Shown here piece after piece: positions 43,165-54,524 of a stretch of 64,000 bases of DNA. Position numbers and translations under genes: made by a program. Below the pieces are notes generated by a model. That model had not been told where the DNA came from and made no database searches. It was given only the letters and a program-made list of their open reading frames with translations. The stretch is from NCBI GenBank assembly GCA_018350325.1, contig JAEVLN010000005.1, forward strand, positions 4,500,393-4,564,392, in the 5' to 3' direction. The DNA comes from Globodera rostochiensis (lineage: Eukaryota > Nematoda > Chromadorea > Rhabditida > Heteroderidae). Positions within the stretch are counted from its first letter, which is position 1. Each line of letters starts with the position of its first letter.

Positions 43165-44249
43165 ATGGAAGACTTTTGGATTTTAATTTTTGTGGCATTC
43201 TTCTTCGCAACAAATTCAGTGGACAAAGCCGAATCCGTAAAAGTAAAATTAGAGCCCAAAACATTTGATGAAATATTTGGAGAAGGCTGGTGGGACAAAA
43301 GTGAAGCCGAAGATTTGAAAACGCCGTCGCCAACAAACTTTGGACAAAATGTCCATAATCAAATCGACCGACAGAACACCCAAATTGGACAAATTGAACC
43401 CAATTCAACTGATCAGCTTGGAGAAATTGAACCCAATTCAACTGATCAGCTTGGACAAATTGAACATAATTCAACTGATCAGCTTGGACAAATTGAACCC
43501 AATTCAACTGATCAGCTTGGACAAATTGAACCCAATTCAACTGATCAGAATCCTCCTCTCATAGAGTCTGATCACTTTGATAATGCCAAAGCTGAAGATG
43601 AGCAAAAACGAAAAATTATCGACAAATTCCACGCAATTAGAAACGAATTTAAGCAAAAAGGAAAACATTCAAAAAAAGAATGGAATCAAATTGAACAGAA
43701 AATTGCTAAACATTTAAAATTCAGTCGCATAAAAATATTTGAATGGAAAAAAAAAATTAGCCTTAAGTCGAAGAAATCCAAAAAATAGGCGAAAACATTT
43801 GGTTGAGAAATTTGATCAGAGAAAAGCCGAGTTAACGCGGGCCGGATTCAAAAACTCTTATAAGCAAGAAATTGATGAAACTGTCGCAAAAGAGTTGGGC
43901 CTCAGTTTGGCAACAATTTACAATTGGAAAAGTGAACTTGGCCAAACCAGTGAATATTTCGAGCCCAATTTTATTAAATTAAAATTCTTTTACAGAACCA
44001 AATAAATACCCCCACAGCGAACAAAAGGAATTGATGAAACGTTATTATGAAATTAAGGACCAAAATCCTAATATTAGAGATGCGGACATTGTCAAAATGT
44101 TGAAAATTGGAAGTTGTACTTTAATTAGATGGAAAAAGCAATTTATACGACAGCAATTTCATCCAAATTCTGTCGATGGACATTCTGTGGAAGAGAATGC
44201 CGCGGCAAATGTTCAGGAAATTGGGCACTCGAATTCAGGCATCATTTGA
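43165..44249 (+). pseudogene. multi-HTH family copy broken by one frameshift
   Basis: Exon 1 is 43165-about 43949 and exon 2 43996-44249. Leader, FDEIFGEGWWDKS and five GQIEPNSTDQ-type units are intact, as is most of module 1 (RIKIFEWKKK). In the following A-run (43745-43755) the frame shifts, leading to a stop at KSKKSKK. Module 2 and exon 2 remain open in the other frame. The donor is GTGAAT instead of GTGAGT. A real null allele or a homopolymer sequencing error are both possible. Confidence 0.75.
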
Positions 44250-44254
44250 ATGGC

Positions 44255-44865
44255 AAATGAATTGGAAAAAACGATTTTGGCAGTTTGCCATTTGGAATAA
44301 ATTGTCATATATTTTAAATCTTTCATTGTTTAAAATTCATTATGAAAATTTGAATTTATGTAGTCTAGATGGGTTAAAATAACATCAAATTTCTCTTAAG
44401 TACTATAAGTGTTCTGCTGCAGCACCTTGGTCAAATTAGGCATAAAAGCTGCTCTAGGGTTGTTGTCCTGCTTTAAATAAATACATTTTATTTTCATACT
44501 AAGGAGCGTTGATTGAATTGCCATAGTATTTTAAGACTGACTGTTCTATTTAACCCTCCCGAATGTACTTCAAATATTCAACATGTTATCAGAAGATTTG
44601 ACCCGGTCTGATTAGGTTGAATCATTTCGATTCACTTAAAAATTGGACCATTTGAGGAGGCAGGTCTTTTTTTGTCTGGTCTGATCAGGATCAGGCTTAA
44701 TCAACGTCACAATGGCGAATGGGGGGAGGGGGAGGGGCGAATGCTGGGCGAACAAAACAAATTAGTTTTTAGTGAGGATTGCGTCAAATCAAAATCAAAA
44801 TCTCCCCCTCCCCTCCCTAAAATTGCGTCAAAAACAAAATCAAAAGCAATAAATCCCAAATTTTT
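44255..44865. other. 3' flank, then no gene seen
   Basis: 44255-44345 is the family 3' flank also present at 2480-2560. After that unremarkable, with an AGGGGGAGGGG patch near 44720. Confidence 0.4.
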
Positions 44866-44870
44866 TAGTT

Positions 44871-45152
44871 TCATTTGTGACGACGTTTTATTGTTTTATT
44901 CGAAGTCTTCGCATTCATTGACTTTTTCGCTTTGACTTCCAATTTTACTTTCAATTGTCCAATTTGGGTGTTCTGCCGGTCGTTTTGGTAATGGACATTT
45001 TGTTCAAGCGTTAATTTATGCCATTCTACGGCTTTGTCTTTGTCCCACCAGCTTTCACCGAATATTTCATCAAATAAATCTACGGATTCGGATTTGTCGA
45101 ATGAATTTGTTTCGAAGAATGACACCAAAATTATAATCCAAAATTCATCCAT
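44871..45152 (-). CDS. short secreted derivative: leader plus FDEIFG motif, basic tail, 93 aa
   Basis: The leader MDEFWIIILVSFFETNSFDK, then FDEIFGESWWDKDK and a NVHYQNDRQNTQIGQ remnant, are followed not by repeats and HTHs but by a lysine-rich end (KVKLEVKAKKSMNAKTSNK and a RRHK terminus). One intact frame. It may be a truncated pseudogene or a small secreted protein in its own right. A leader of the same type (MNEFWIIILVSFFATNSFDK) survives alone at 56030-56099. Confidence 0.5.
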   Translation of the reverse strand: MDEFWIIILVSFFETNSFDKSESVDLFDEIFGESWWDKDKAVEWHKLTLEQNVHYQNDRQNTQIGQLKVKLEVKAKKSMNAKTSNKTIKRRHK

Positions 45153-45189
45153 TTTATTGTGCAAAACAACCTCTGAATATATGGACATT

Positions 45190-46350
45190 TATATTCAATT
45201 TTATAAATTAAACAAAAAATTCGATATTGAATGCAAATTATTGAAAGTAATTAATAGGCTGGGATTTACTTAATGTAACTGAACACTTTGAGATCGTTCG
45301 AGTGGCGTTTAAGAATTTATGAATCGGTTAAAGTTGAAATGCCCCGATCTTGATTGGTGGATGAGTTGGGTTTAACCCTTTGAATAGAGAAGCCCACTTT
45401 TTGGTCAGAAAAAATGTCCATTTATAGGGGGCACATTTATTTGAAAATTTGGAAAAGTCGAATTTGTGGTTTTTCGTTTTAATTTCATTTTTTCTTAAAG
45501 AATTTGAAAAGACTAAATATTATAAATCATATTTTACGTGCTAATCCCCATCAATATTCCCTGACATCTCATAAATATATTTTTTAAACCGGGACCAAAT
45601 CAATATTTCTGACATTTCGTAAATATTTCTCCTATAATAATAATCATTTATAAAAATGGCGATTGATTGTGAATAGCCAAATGAAAAAAAAAATGTTACA
45701 TCATTGTATGCAAAATTTTATTTTAGATTTAACTGACACAAAATTTTATATTTTTTTTAATTACATTTTTTTCCGCTTTTAAATCATTTAAAATTTTAGC
45801 TAGAAAGGGTCACCTAATTTTACTTTCAATTATGCTAAAATACTTCGGAGGTGTTTTGAATTTTTTGGCAATATTAAACAATCCCGCAATCCCGCGCGGG
45901 ATCCCGCAAATGCGAATTTTCCGGTCCAAGTTGGGTGTTATGCTTAAATTGGCATTGGGCGTTGGCGTTATGTCACCTCAAAAAAAGTGATAATTGCAGC
46001 AGAAACCGAGCTGGTCGCACACCAAACGTTGGCGATTTTTTTTAAACATGCAGATCTTCCTGATTTTTTGCACAGAGCTTGGCAACTAATTGTCTATCCA
46101 AAAGCAACTTGCTTTAAACTTAAAGCAACTTTTTTCTTAAAATTTTTTAGCAAACAAACTGGAAAAAGTGTAATTTTGATTAAAATGAGTGAAAAGAAGA
46201 AAAATTTAAGCGCAGGAAAGGGAGGCAAAACAAAGAAAACATAGGTTTATATATTTTTTAAAATTTAAAACTATCTTTTTTAATCGATCGATAACTGTTC
46301 GAAAAATCGGTGAACTTCGTCCTTAGTCTAACCGGTTCGAGAGCAAAAAT
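45190..46350. other. flank relic, then no gene seen
   Basis: 45555-45690 holds flank blocks (GACCAAATCAATATTTCTG, AAATGGCGATTGATTG) in minus orientation. 45885-45915 has CCCGCGCGGGATCCCGC. No gene is recognised. Confidence 0.4.
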
Positions 46351-46364
46351 GGCCGGCATTCACT

Positions 46365-46885
46365 TCCACAGAATGCCCATCGACAGAATTTGGTTTAAAT
46401 TGCTTTTTCCATTTATACAAAGTTTCTCTTCTAAGCAATTCCAATTTCCAACAATTTAACAATTTCCTTGTCACTAATTTTTGGATTTTTGTCCTTAATT
46501 TCATAATAACGTTTCATTAATTCATTTTGTTCGCTGCCCGAATACATACCTATGTTTTGGTTCTGTAAAAGAATTTAATTAATTTAAATAATAAAATTGG
46601 GCTCAAAATACTCACTGGATTGGCCAAGTTTTCGTTTCCAAGCGTAAATTGTTTTAAAACTGAGGCCCAATTCTTTTGCGAAGTTTCATTTATTTGATTG
46701 GGATAAGAGTTTTTGAATCCGGCGCGCATTAACTCGGCTTTTATTTGATCAAATTTCTCTATTAAATGTTTACGTTCTTCTTTTGGATTAATTCGACTTA
46801 GGCCAAATTCTTTTTTCCATTCAAATATTTTCATGCGACTGACTTTTAAATGTTTAGCAATTTTCTGTTCAATTTGATTCCAAAT
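46365..46885 (-). pseudogene. 5'-truncated multi-HTH family copy
   Basis: Exon 2 (from about 46560 down) has lost bases around module 3. Exon 1 retains the end of module 1 (MKIFEWKKEFG) and module 2, with a one-base loss at INETSQKNW. At about 46880 the coding sequence joins promoter-type DNA (TTGTTTAAACTAGAGATC, as at 205-215). The leader, FDEIFG motif, repeats and most of module 1 are therefore deleted. Confidence 0.7.
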
Positions 46886-47818
46886 TATTATTGTTTAAAC
46901 TAGAGATCAAACAAATATTTGGTCAAAAGTTTTGGTTTTTTTTGGTAAACGGATAATTTTATCTGGAAAAATTTCTCAACAATTTTTGTGATATTCTCTC
47001 AAAAATTTCCAAATTTTTACAATATTATAAATATTATTAAATATTTAACCTTATAAAAAAATAATTGAAAATAATAAATGACAGCTCTTAATCAATTCTT
47101 CAAAAACGTTTTGAAAACATTTCCCATTAAAAAATAATAAATATATTTTATTTTTCATTAATTTGTATCAATTAGGTTTTATTGATTTGGTCCCGGTTCA
47201 AAAGGCTTAGGAAATATTTACAAAATGTCAGAATTGATTCGGCTGAGATAATTTATAATGATTTATATAAATAAATGCTCATTTCAATTGTGGGCTGTCA
47301 TTTATTACTTTCAATAATTTTTTTTAATCAAAGCTAAAAAATATTTCTTAATATAGTAAATAAATTATGAAGATTGACAGAAATTCCTTAACACATTGAC
47401 AATTTTTCCATCGAATTTTCAATTTATTAAATTAATTCGAATTAAATATAAATCTCTTAAATTCAAAAGTTTTTGGTTCTTTTGGTTATGAGGCAACAAA
47501 TAAAAAAGTTGTTTTTCAAAGTTGGTAAATAGCTGTTTCTAAGGGGGGTTTTCGGGGTCGTAGAACCCAAATCTAACTTCCATTTCGACGAATTCGAACC
47601 CCTAACTCGAACAATTTGAAAAAAATGTTTTTCGCATTTTTCCATTACCTTTTATTTTTGGTTTTCATTGTGCAGAATAAAGAATATCAGCTTACAAAGG
47701 GAAGATCCCCGAGTGCCTGTGGAGTTTCGGGATGAAACTTGGCACTCTGATAGAACATCCCCACATTTCTACCACAAAGTGATTAGAATTTCTATTTCAG
47801 ATTTTTTGCCCAAATAAA
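46886..47818. promoter_or_regulatory. flanks of two family copies, back to back
   Basis: 46886-47160 is minus-oriented flank of the relic. 47180-47460 is plus-oriented flank. 47470-47790 is unrelated DNA inserted before the TTTCAG site (AG 47799-47800) that precedes the gene at 47819. Confidence 0.45.
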
Positions 47819-48627
47819 ATGGAAGAATTTTGGATTTTAATTTTGGTGGCATTCTTTGCAACAAATTCACTGGACAAAGCCGAATCCATAAAAGTAAAAT
47901 TGGAGCTCAAAACATTTGATGAAATATTCGGAGAAGGCTGGTGGGACAAAGGTGAAGCCGAAGATTTGAAAACGCCGGCGCCAACAAACTTTGGACAAAA
48001 TGTCCATAATCAAATCGACCGACAGAACACCCAAATTGGACAAATTGAACCCAATTCAACTAATCAGAATCCTCCTCTCACAGAGTCTGATCACTCTGGA
48101 CAAATTGAACCCAATTCAACTGATCAGAATCTTCCACTCACAAGTCGAAAAGTGTTCAATAAAAATGAGCGAAAAAATTTGATTGAGAAATTTGATCAAA
48201 TGAAAGTTGAGTTAAAGCGGGCCGGACGCAAAAATTCATATAAAAATGAATTAAATAAAACTGTCGCAAAAGAATTGGGCATAAGTGATAGAACAATTTA
48301 CGCTTGGAAACAAAAACTTGGCCAAACCGGTGAGTATTTTGAGTCAAATTTATTCATTTATTTAAATTTAAAAATTCTTATACAGCAATAAACCATATAT
48401 ACTCCGACAGCGAACAAAATGAATTGATGAAACGTTATTATGAAATTAAGGACCAAAGTCCTAATATTAGAGATAAGGACATTGCCAAAATGTTGAAAAT
48501 TGGAAGTGCCACTTTGATTAGATGGAAAAGGCAATTTAAACGACTTCATCCAAATTCTGTCGATTCTGTGGAAGAGAATGCCGCGGCAAATATTCAGGAA
48601 ATTGGGAACTCGAATTCGGAGATTTGA
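47819..48627 (+). CDS. family protein lacking HTH module 1, 250 aa
   Basis: Exon 1 is 47819-48329, intron 48330-48385, exon 2 48386-48627. Leader, FDEIFGEGWWDKG and two repeat units are present. The frame then passes directly from NLPLTSRK into VFNKNERKNLIEKF, so the whole of module 1 and the linker are deleted without loss of frame. Module 2 ends RTIYAWKQKLG and module 3 ATLIRWKRQF. VKVKLELK is two residues longer than in most copies. An intact two-module protein. Confidence 0.75.
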
Positions 48628-49009
48628 ATGAATGGTCAATTTTTTGTTTCATTATTAAAACTTCAATCTCACCGTTGGTTTTGTATATTTGCTTTTAATG
48701 CAGGGGTCCGATATGCGACGCCGATAATTTTGAATTTTTTCATTGCAATTAATCTCATTTTTATGTTATTTGGAGCATATTTTGCAATTTTTCATTCATA
48801 TTTTATGGCTATATTTCGAGATTTTTTATCCATATAAATCGTAGCCCTATTTATAATTCTAATACATATAACTGTGCGATGTATTTTGATTTTCTTTATA
48901 ATAGTTTGGCATTCTGTTGGATGATCTAAAAGATCAATGACAAAAACCCCGGGCGCGGGCTTTTTGAATTTTTAAAGCGGACTGCATTCAAAACTCTTAT
49001 TTAAAACAA
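48628..49009. other. 3' flank, no gene seen
   Basis: Contains the family 3'-flank block TTCATTATTAAAACTTCAATC and then plain sequence. Confidence 0.4.
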
Positions 49010-50460
49010 GTCAAATGTGTTGAAAACACACAGTCATTTAATCCTAAGAAAACACAAAACAAGTCAAATGTGTTGAAAACACAAACATTCACTCATTTAA
49101 ACCTAACACAAACACAAAACAAGTCAAATGTGTTGAAAACACACAGTCATTTAATCCTAACAAAAACACAAAACAAGTCAAATGTGTTGAAAACACAAAC
49201 ATTCACTCATCTAGACCTAACACAAACACAAAACAAGTCAAATGTGTTGAAAACACAAACATTCACTCATTTAAACCTAACACAAACACAAAACAAGTCA
49301 AATGTGTTGAAAACACAAACATTCACTTATTTAAACCTAACACAAACACAAAACAAGTCAAATGTGGTAGTCATTTAATCCTAAGAAAACGCAAAACAAG
49401 TCAAATGTGTTGAAAATACACAGTCATTTAATCCTAACAAAAACACAAAACAAGTCAAATGTGTTGAAAACACAAACATTCACTCATCTAGACCTAACAC
49501 AAACACAAAACAAGTCAAACATTCACTCATTTAAACCTAACACAAACACAAACAAGTCAAATGTGTTGAAAACACAAACATTCACTCATTTAAACCTAAC
49601 ACAAACACAAAACAAGTCAAATGTGTTGAAAACACAAACATTCACTCATTTAAACCTAACACAAACACAAAACAAGTCAAATGTGGTAGTCATTTAATCC
49701 TAAGAAAACGCAAAACAAGTCAAATGTGTTGAAAACACACAGTCATTTAATCCTAACAAAAACACAAAACAAGTCACATTCACTCATTTAAACCTAACAC
49801 AAACACAAAACAAGTCAAATGTGTTGAAAATACACAGTCATTTAATCCTAACAAAAACACAAAACAAGTCAAATGTGTTGAAAACACAAACATTCACTCA
49901 TCTAGACCTAACACAAACACAAAACAAGTCAAACATTCACTCATTTAAACCTAACACAAACACAAACAAGTCAAATGTGTTGAAAACACAAACATTCACT
50001 CATTTAAACCTAACACAAACACAAAACAAGTCAAATGTGTTGAAAACACACAGTCATTTAATCCTAACAAAAACACAAAACAAGTCAAATGTGTTGAAAA
50101 CACAAACATTCACTCATCTAGACCTAACACAAACACAAAACAAGTCAAATGTGTTGAAAACACAAACATTCACTCATTTAAACCTAACACAAACACAAAA
50201 CAAGTCAAATGTGTTGAAAACACAAACATTCACTCATTTAAACCTAACACAAACACAAAACAAGTCAAATGTGTTGAAAACACAAACATTCACTCATTTA
50301 AACCTAACACAAACACAAAACAAGTCAAATGTGTTGAAAACACAAACATTAACTCATTTAAACCTAACACAAACATAAAACAAGTCAAATGTGTTGAAAA
50401 CACAGACATTCAGTCAACCTAAACAAACACAAAACAAGTCAAATGTGTTGAAAACACAAA
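49010..50460. repeat. minisatellite, 60-bp unit with 414-bp higher order
   Basis: A typical unit contains TGTGTTGAAAACACAAAC, TTCACTCATTTAAACC and ACACAAAACAAGTC. A shorter variant has CACAGTCATTTAATCC. An identical order of variants recurs about 414 bp apart (compare 49407 and 49821). Each unit includes the palindrome TGTGTTGAAAACACA. 60 is a multiple of 3, so frames stay open. Confidence 0.9.
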
Positions 50461-51048
50461 AATGCCAAAAGGGAAAAAGTGTCAAAGAGGAGAAAATACT
50501 AAACTGGAGAAATGCCAAAATGGAAAATTACCAAAAGGAGTTATGTCAAATGGGTTCCAATGCTGAGAAAATTCGGTTCCGTTAATGACGAGTTTAACGA
50601 AAAAAAATCACGAAAAAGCACCATTAAAGAGCGAGGTTTTTGATCCAATCCACTGTCTAGCAGTGTTTTCCTGTTCCAAGGATTTTGAACCTGTTCCTGT
50701 TCCTGTTCTGTTCTCAAATTTTAGAACAGCCTATCTGTTCTGTTCCTGTTCTGTTCCGACCTCGAGAACAGAACAGGAAAAGATCAGTATAAACTGTTCT
50801 AGACTTCCAAATTAAAAATTTTACGAGTGAAATTCAGTCTGTAATTTTAATCGATGATTCATTGGACAACCCAGAATGCTAAAAAACTCGTTATTCAATG
50901 TTAAAACAGCAATTCTATTTGCATTTTTTATTTTTGTTTTTTCTGTTTTAGCATCATAAAAAAATAACTAAGGACCCACAAAATTTATTACACACGGATA
51001 TAGAATGGAAGGTTAGAAATACTGTATTAAATTTAATAGATAGCCCAG
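50461..51048. other. no gene seen
   Basis: CCTGTTCTGTTCC-type low-complexity tract at 50670-50780, remainder AT-rich. Confidence 0.4.
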
Positions 51049-51252
51049 ACTCGCTAATTACTCGTGGTGATTAAAGACCGTAAATCAGCTAAATTATAAA
51101 ACTAAGGACAGATGACACCCCTAATTTATAGTCACTAATAAGTATCTTACAAATTAGATTAAACATTTTAGGAATCGAAAATTTTGGATTTCAGGAAATT
51201 CCGGACATTTTTTCCCCGGAGGCATTATGTGCTAAAAAAAAGCCCCGATTCG
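51049..51252 (+). repeat. duplicate of 5179-5365 with empty LTR-element site
   Basis: Continuous across the point where the element sits at 5366. AAAAAAAGCCCCGATTCG at 51234-51251 has one GCCC (51242-51245). Confidence 0.85.
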
Positions 51253-51714
51253 CCAATTGGAGGAAGGCAACAAAAAAAATTGCCTTCATCTGTGGCGAAA
51301 TGCCGTTTTTCCTCCGGGGGCCAATTAATTATAAATTATTTTTTAAATATTTTTGATTTGAATATTTACAATCAACCGTTATTTTTATAAAATGAATATA
51401 ATTTCAGAAAAATATATAGGAAATGTCAGGAATATTGAATTGGTCCCGGTTCAAAATAAAATATTATGAGATGCCAGGAATATTTTATATGAATAAATGC
51501 CTATTTCACTTGTGGGCCGTCATTTATTACTTTCAATAATTTTTTTTACAGCAAAAAATATTTATTAAATATTTGTAAAAAAAAAATTGTGAAAAATTTT
51601 ATTCTTTGAAAGAAATCTTTAACACAATATTGACACCCATATCATTTCTGTTTATTATAAAATTAATTGAAATTTCATATAAATGCCCCTAATTCAGAGA
51701 TTTTTTTGCCCAAA
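51253..51714 (+). promoter_or_regulatory. 5' flank and leader of the gene at 51715
   Basis: Near-copy of 11044-11510 with few changes. The ATTCAG site (AG 51696-51697) lies 17 nt before the ATG. Confidence 0.5.
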
Positions 51715-52698
51715 ATGGAAGAATTTCGGCTTATAATTTTGGTCTCATTCTTAACAACAAATTTATTGGATAAAGCCGAATCCGTAAAATTGGAACTCAA
51801 AACATTTGATGAAATATTCGGAGAAGGCTGGTGGGACAAAGGTGAAGCCGAAGATTTGAAAATGCCGGCGCCAACAAACTTTGGACAAAATGTCCATCAC
51901 CAAATCGACCGACAGAACACCCAAATTGGACAAATTGAACCCAATTCAACTGATCAGAATACTCCTCTCACAGAGTCTGATCACTCTGAGAATGCCAAAA
52001 ATGGTGAAGAACAAAATGATTTAATCAAAGAAATTAATTCAAACGAAAATATTGCCGAAAATGAGCGAAAACGTAAAATTATCAAAAAATTCCACGCAAT
52101 GAAAGATGAATTTAAGCAAAAAAGAAAATTTTCTGATAAAGAAAGAATTCAAATTGAGGAAAAAATTGCTAATCATTTAAAAGTCAATCGCAAAAAAATA
52201 TATAAATGGAAAAAAGAATTTGGCTTAAGTCGAAGTAATCCAAAAAATGAGAGAAAAAATTTGATAAACAAATTTGATCAGAGAAAAGCCAAGTTAAAAC
52301 GGGACGGATTCAAAAACTCTTATAAGCAAGGAATTGATGAAACTGTCGCAAAAGAATTGGGCCTCAGTTTGGCAACAATTTACAATTGGAAACGAAAACT
52401 TGGCCAAACCGGTGAGTATTTTGAGCCAAAATTTATTTATATTAATTAAAATTATTTAACAGAACCAAACCATATATACTCCGACAGCGAACAAAAGGAA
52501 TTGATGAAACGTTATTATCAAATTAAGGACAAAAATCGTAAAATTAGTGACGTGGACATTGCCAAAATGTTGAAAATTGGAAGTGCCACTTTGTTTAGAT
52601 GGAAAAAGCAATTTAAACGACAGCAATTCCACCAAAATTCTGTCGCTGGACATTTGGTGGAAGAAAAAGACGGCTCAAATGTTCCGGAAATCGAGTAA
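51715..52698 (+). CDS. secreted FDEIFG/triple-HTH family protein, 310 aa
   Basis: Exon 1 is 51715-52411, intron 52412-52462, exon 2 52463-52698. It is the duplicate of the gene at 11511 by flanks, leader (MEEFRLIILVSFLTTN) and C-terminus (EEKDGSNVPEIE). The middle differs: it has one repeat unit instead of two and a linker with LIKEINSNENIAENERKRK like the gene at 20770. Module 1 ends RKKIYKWKKEFG, module 2 ATIYNWKRKLG and module 3 ATLFRWKKQF. The mosaic pattern suggests gene conversion between copies. Frames are intact. Confidence 0.8.
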
Positions 52699-53030
52699 TT
52701 TCGAAAAAATGTTCGAATTTGGGCCCGGGTTACAAATAGCAGATTCGGATACACCCTTTGAAATTCTTCGTGGAATTTCCTGCAATTACCAAATGAAGCC
52801 CTAAATTTCTTGCAAATTTTCAGATTGTTGTTTTGAATTATTATTTTTGTTTAAAAAAGTTTCCGAATAAAATTGCGCGGCACATGGCTGCCAAACTCCC
52901 CTTTGAGAACATTAGGGGGACCAAACGGCGGGGCCCAAATTAGGGCTCAAACGGCGGGGCCCAAACGGCGGGGCCCAAACAGCGGGCCCAAAGCAAATTT
53001 TTGCCAATCATGAATGCGGATATCCGCGGA
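52699..53030 (+). repeat. 3' flank shared with 12499-12720
   Basis: Matches through TTGCGCGGCACATGGCTGCC and ATTAGGGGG, then a local repeat of AAACGGCGGGGCCC (52924-52985). Confidence 0.65.
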
Positions 53031-53034
53031 TGGA

Positions 53035-53180
53035 TACCCGGATATGGGATTTTGGAACGCCACGGATACGGGACGGATAACGGATATGAGATTTAGAGGA
53101 CGGACGGATACGGATATGAGATTTAGAGGACGGACGGATACGGATATGAGATTTTGAGGACGGACGGATACGGATACGAA
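53035..53180. repeat. tandem repeat, 30-31-bp unit, three copies
   Basis: The unit is GGACGGACGGATACGGATATG plus AGATTTAGA. Open frames here derive from the repeat. Confidence 0.8.
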
Positions 53181-53280
53181 AAATCTTATCCGTGTGACCC
53201 ACGCCTGGATAATACATTTTGTGCACTTTCATAAATAAAATGCTTTAATTTTTGTTTTCTGATGAGCCTACGATTTAATA

Positions 53281-53553
53281 GTGGATTTTTTAAATATAGC
53301 ACCAAAACAACAAATTTATGAACGAATGCTTCATAACTTCCAGCTTGCCCATTTAGCAACTGATGCCAAACAAAACGCCATTAATGAAGGCTCCTCTTCT
53401 TCCTCTTCAGACAAATATGGCCTTATATCGGTCCATATGGACTTCAATCCCCGAGTGAGGCCGGACACAAATTTTCAATACAAATTAGTTTGGCAATCTT
53501 CATTAAGCGATATAAATATTGAACCGGGTTTCGAAATTATTTTTACTATTTAA
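53281..53553 (+). CDS. unknown open frame, 90 aa, with a decayed copy at 12.74 kb
   Basis: Starts MDFLNIAPKQQIYERMLHNF and includes a serine run and GLISVHMDFNPRVRPDTNFQ. No family recognised and no signal peptide. A shortened, frame-broken version (GAAGGCTCCTCTTCTT to CCCCGAGTG) lies at about 12738-12840 in the paired duplicated segment. This shows that the segment was duplicated, not that the protein is used. It could be a captured exon. Confidence 0.35.
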   Translation: MDFLNIAPKQQIYERMLHNFQLAHLATDAKQNAINEGSSSSSSDKYGLISVHMDFNPRVRPDTNFQYKLVWQSSLSDINIEPGFEIIFTI

Positions 53554-53559
53554 TAATCA

Positions 53560-53760
53560 TTTATAAAAATGGCTATCGATTGTGAAATAATTTATAATTA
53601 ATTAGCGCTGGAGGAAGAGTGACATTTTCCGCTTTCTGCTGACATTTTCCCCACAGAGATGAAAAAAGAAGACATTGTTTTTCGTTGTCACAATTTTACT
53701 GAATTCTTGGTCGAACGATATGTTATGTTTGGAAAAGTTATGATCAAAGGTTTGTCAAAA
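53560..53760 (-). repeat. 5'-flank cassette relic joined to an exon-like segment
   Basis: AATGGCTATCGATTGTGAA and the TAATTAGCGCTGG to CCCCACAG blocks (minus orientation) run into ATGAAAAAAGAAGACATTG (53657 on). That segment is also found at 13345 in decayed form. Confidence 0.5.
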
Positions 53761-53908
53761 ACCGTTTATTTTAATTTTTTTGGGCTACTTAACTTATCGG
53801 GTTGAATTAAAGTTTATTTTATTCGGCACATTTAAAGCTTTCAAATGCTACTAATTGTATATGGTTTATTTCATTTAAAAAAAAAGTTATAAATGATCAA
53901 ACTTGGAG

Positions 53909-53916
53909 GTGATGAG
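53909..53916 (-). other. empty site of the MITE at 13582-13944
   Basis: The minus strand reads CCAACCCAACTCATCACC uninterrupted, a single CTCATCAC where 13574-13952 has two copies around the MITE. Confidence 0.75.
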
Positions 53917-54229
53917 TTGGGTTGGTGAAGAGATGAGGGAGAACCAAGGCAATAGGTTCTGGATGAGTAGAAACCTCCGGGATTTTTGTTAAATTTACCC
54001 CCATTTTCAGTATATTGGTCCGGACAAAATTCCGAGGCTGGGCTGCTCGTAGTGCAACACCGGTCCCTGTCTTATGTTACCAAGGATGTAAGACACCTGT
54101 TAATGATCAGAGGTTGAAATTCCGGACGTGCTCAATTGTGACAACAGAAATAAAAACCGCAATTCTTAAGGATTGCCGAGGGGGCCTCCAATTGAATGTT
54201 TCTAAGATTTCGAAACTTTCCATAAAAAA

Positions 54230-54524
54230 ATGTAATAAATGTATTTACGTAATGTCAGGAATATTGATTTGACCCAGGTTCAAAAGGGGAATATTGATTC
54301 GAGTGAAATTATTATTAAAGCATATGATTTATATGAATAAATGCCCATTTCAATTGAAGGTTGTATTAATTACTTTAAACATTTTTCGTATATTAAAGCT
54401 ATAAAAATATTTATCAATTTAAAATCTGAAAATTTTACTGTCATTTATTACTTTCAATCATTTTTTTAATTAGTTGAAATTTATATAAATGCCCCTAAAT
54501 TCAGAGATTTTTTGCCCAAATAAA
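54230..54524 (+). promoter_or_regulatory. 5' flank and leader of the gene at 54525
   Basis: GTCAGGAATATTGATTTGACC, AAATGCCCATTTCAATTG and TTCAGAGATTTTTTGCCC. AG at 54503-54504, 20 nt before the ATG. Confidence 0.5.

Noticed and set aside
43745..43755. Programmed frameshifting in the A-run
   Set aside because: Intact paralogues encode the same region without a shift and no stimulatory structure is visible.
49070..50378. HLNLTQTQNKSNV-repeat frames, and possible CRISPR-like array
   Set aside because: The 60-bp period keeps frames open. Repeats are directly adjacent with no unique spacers, in a eukaryotic genome.
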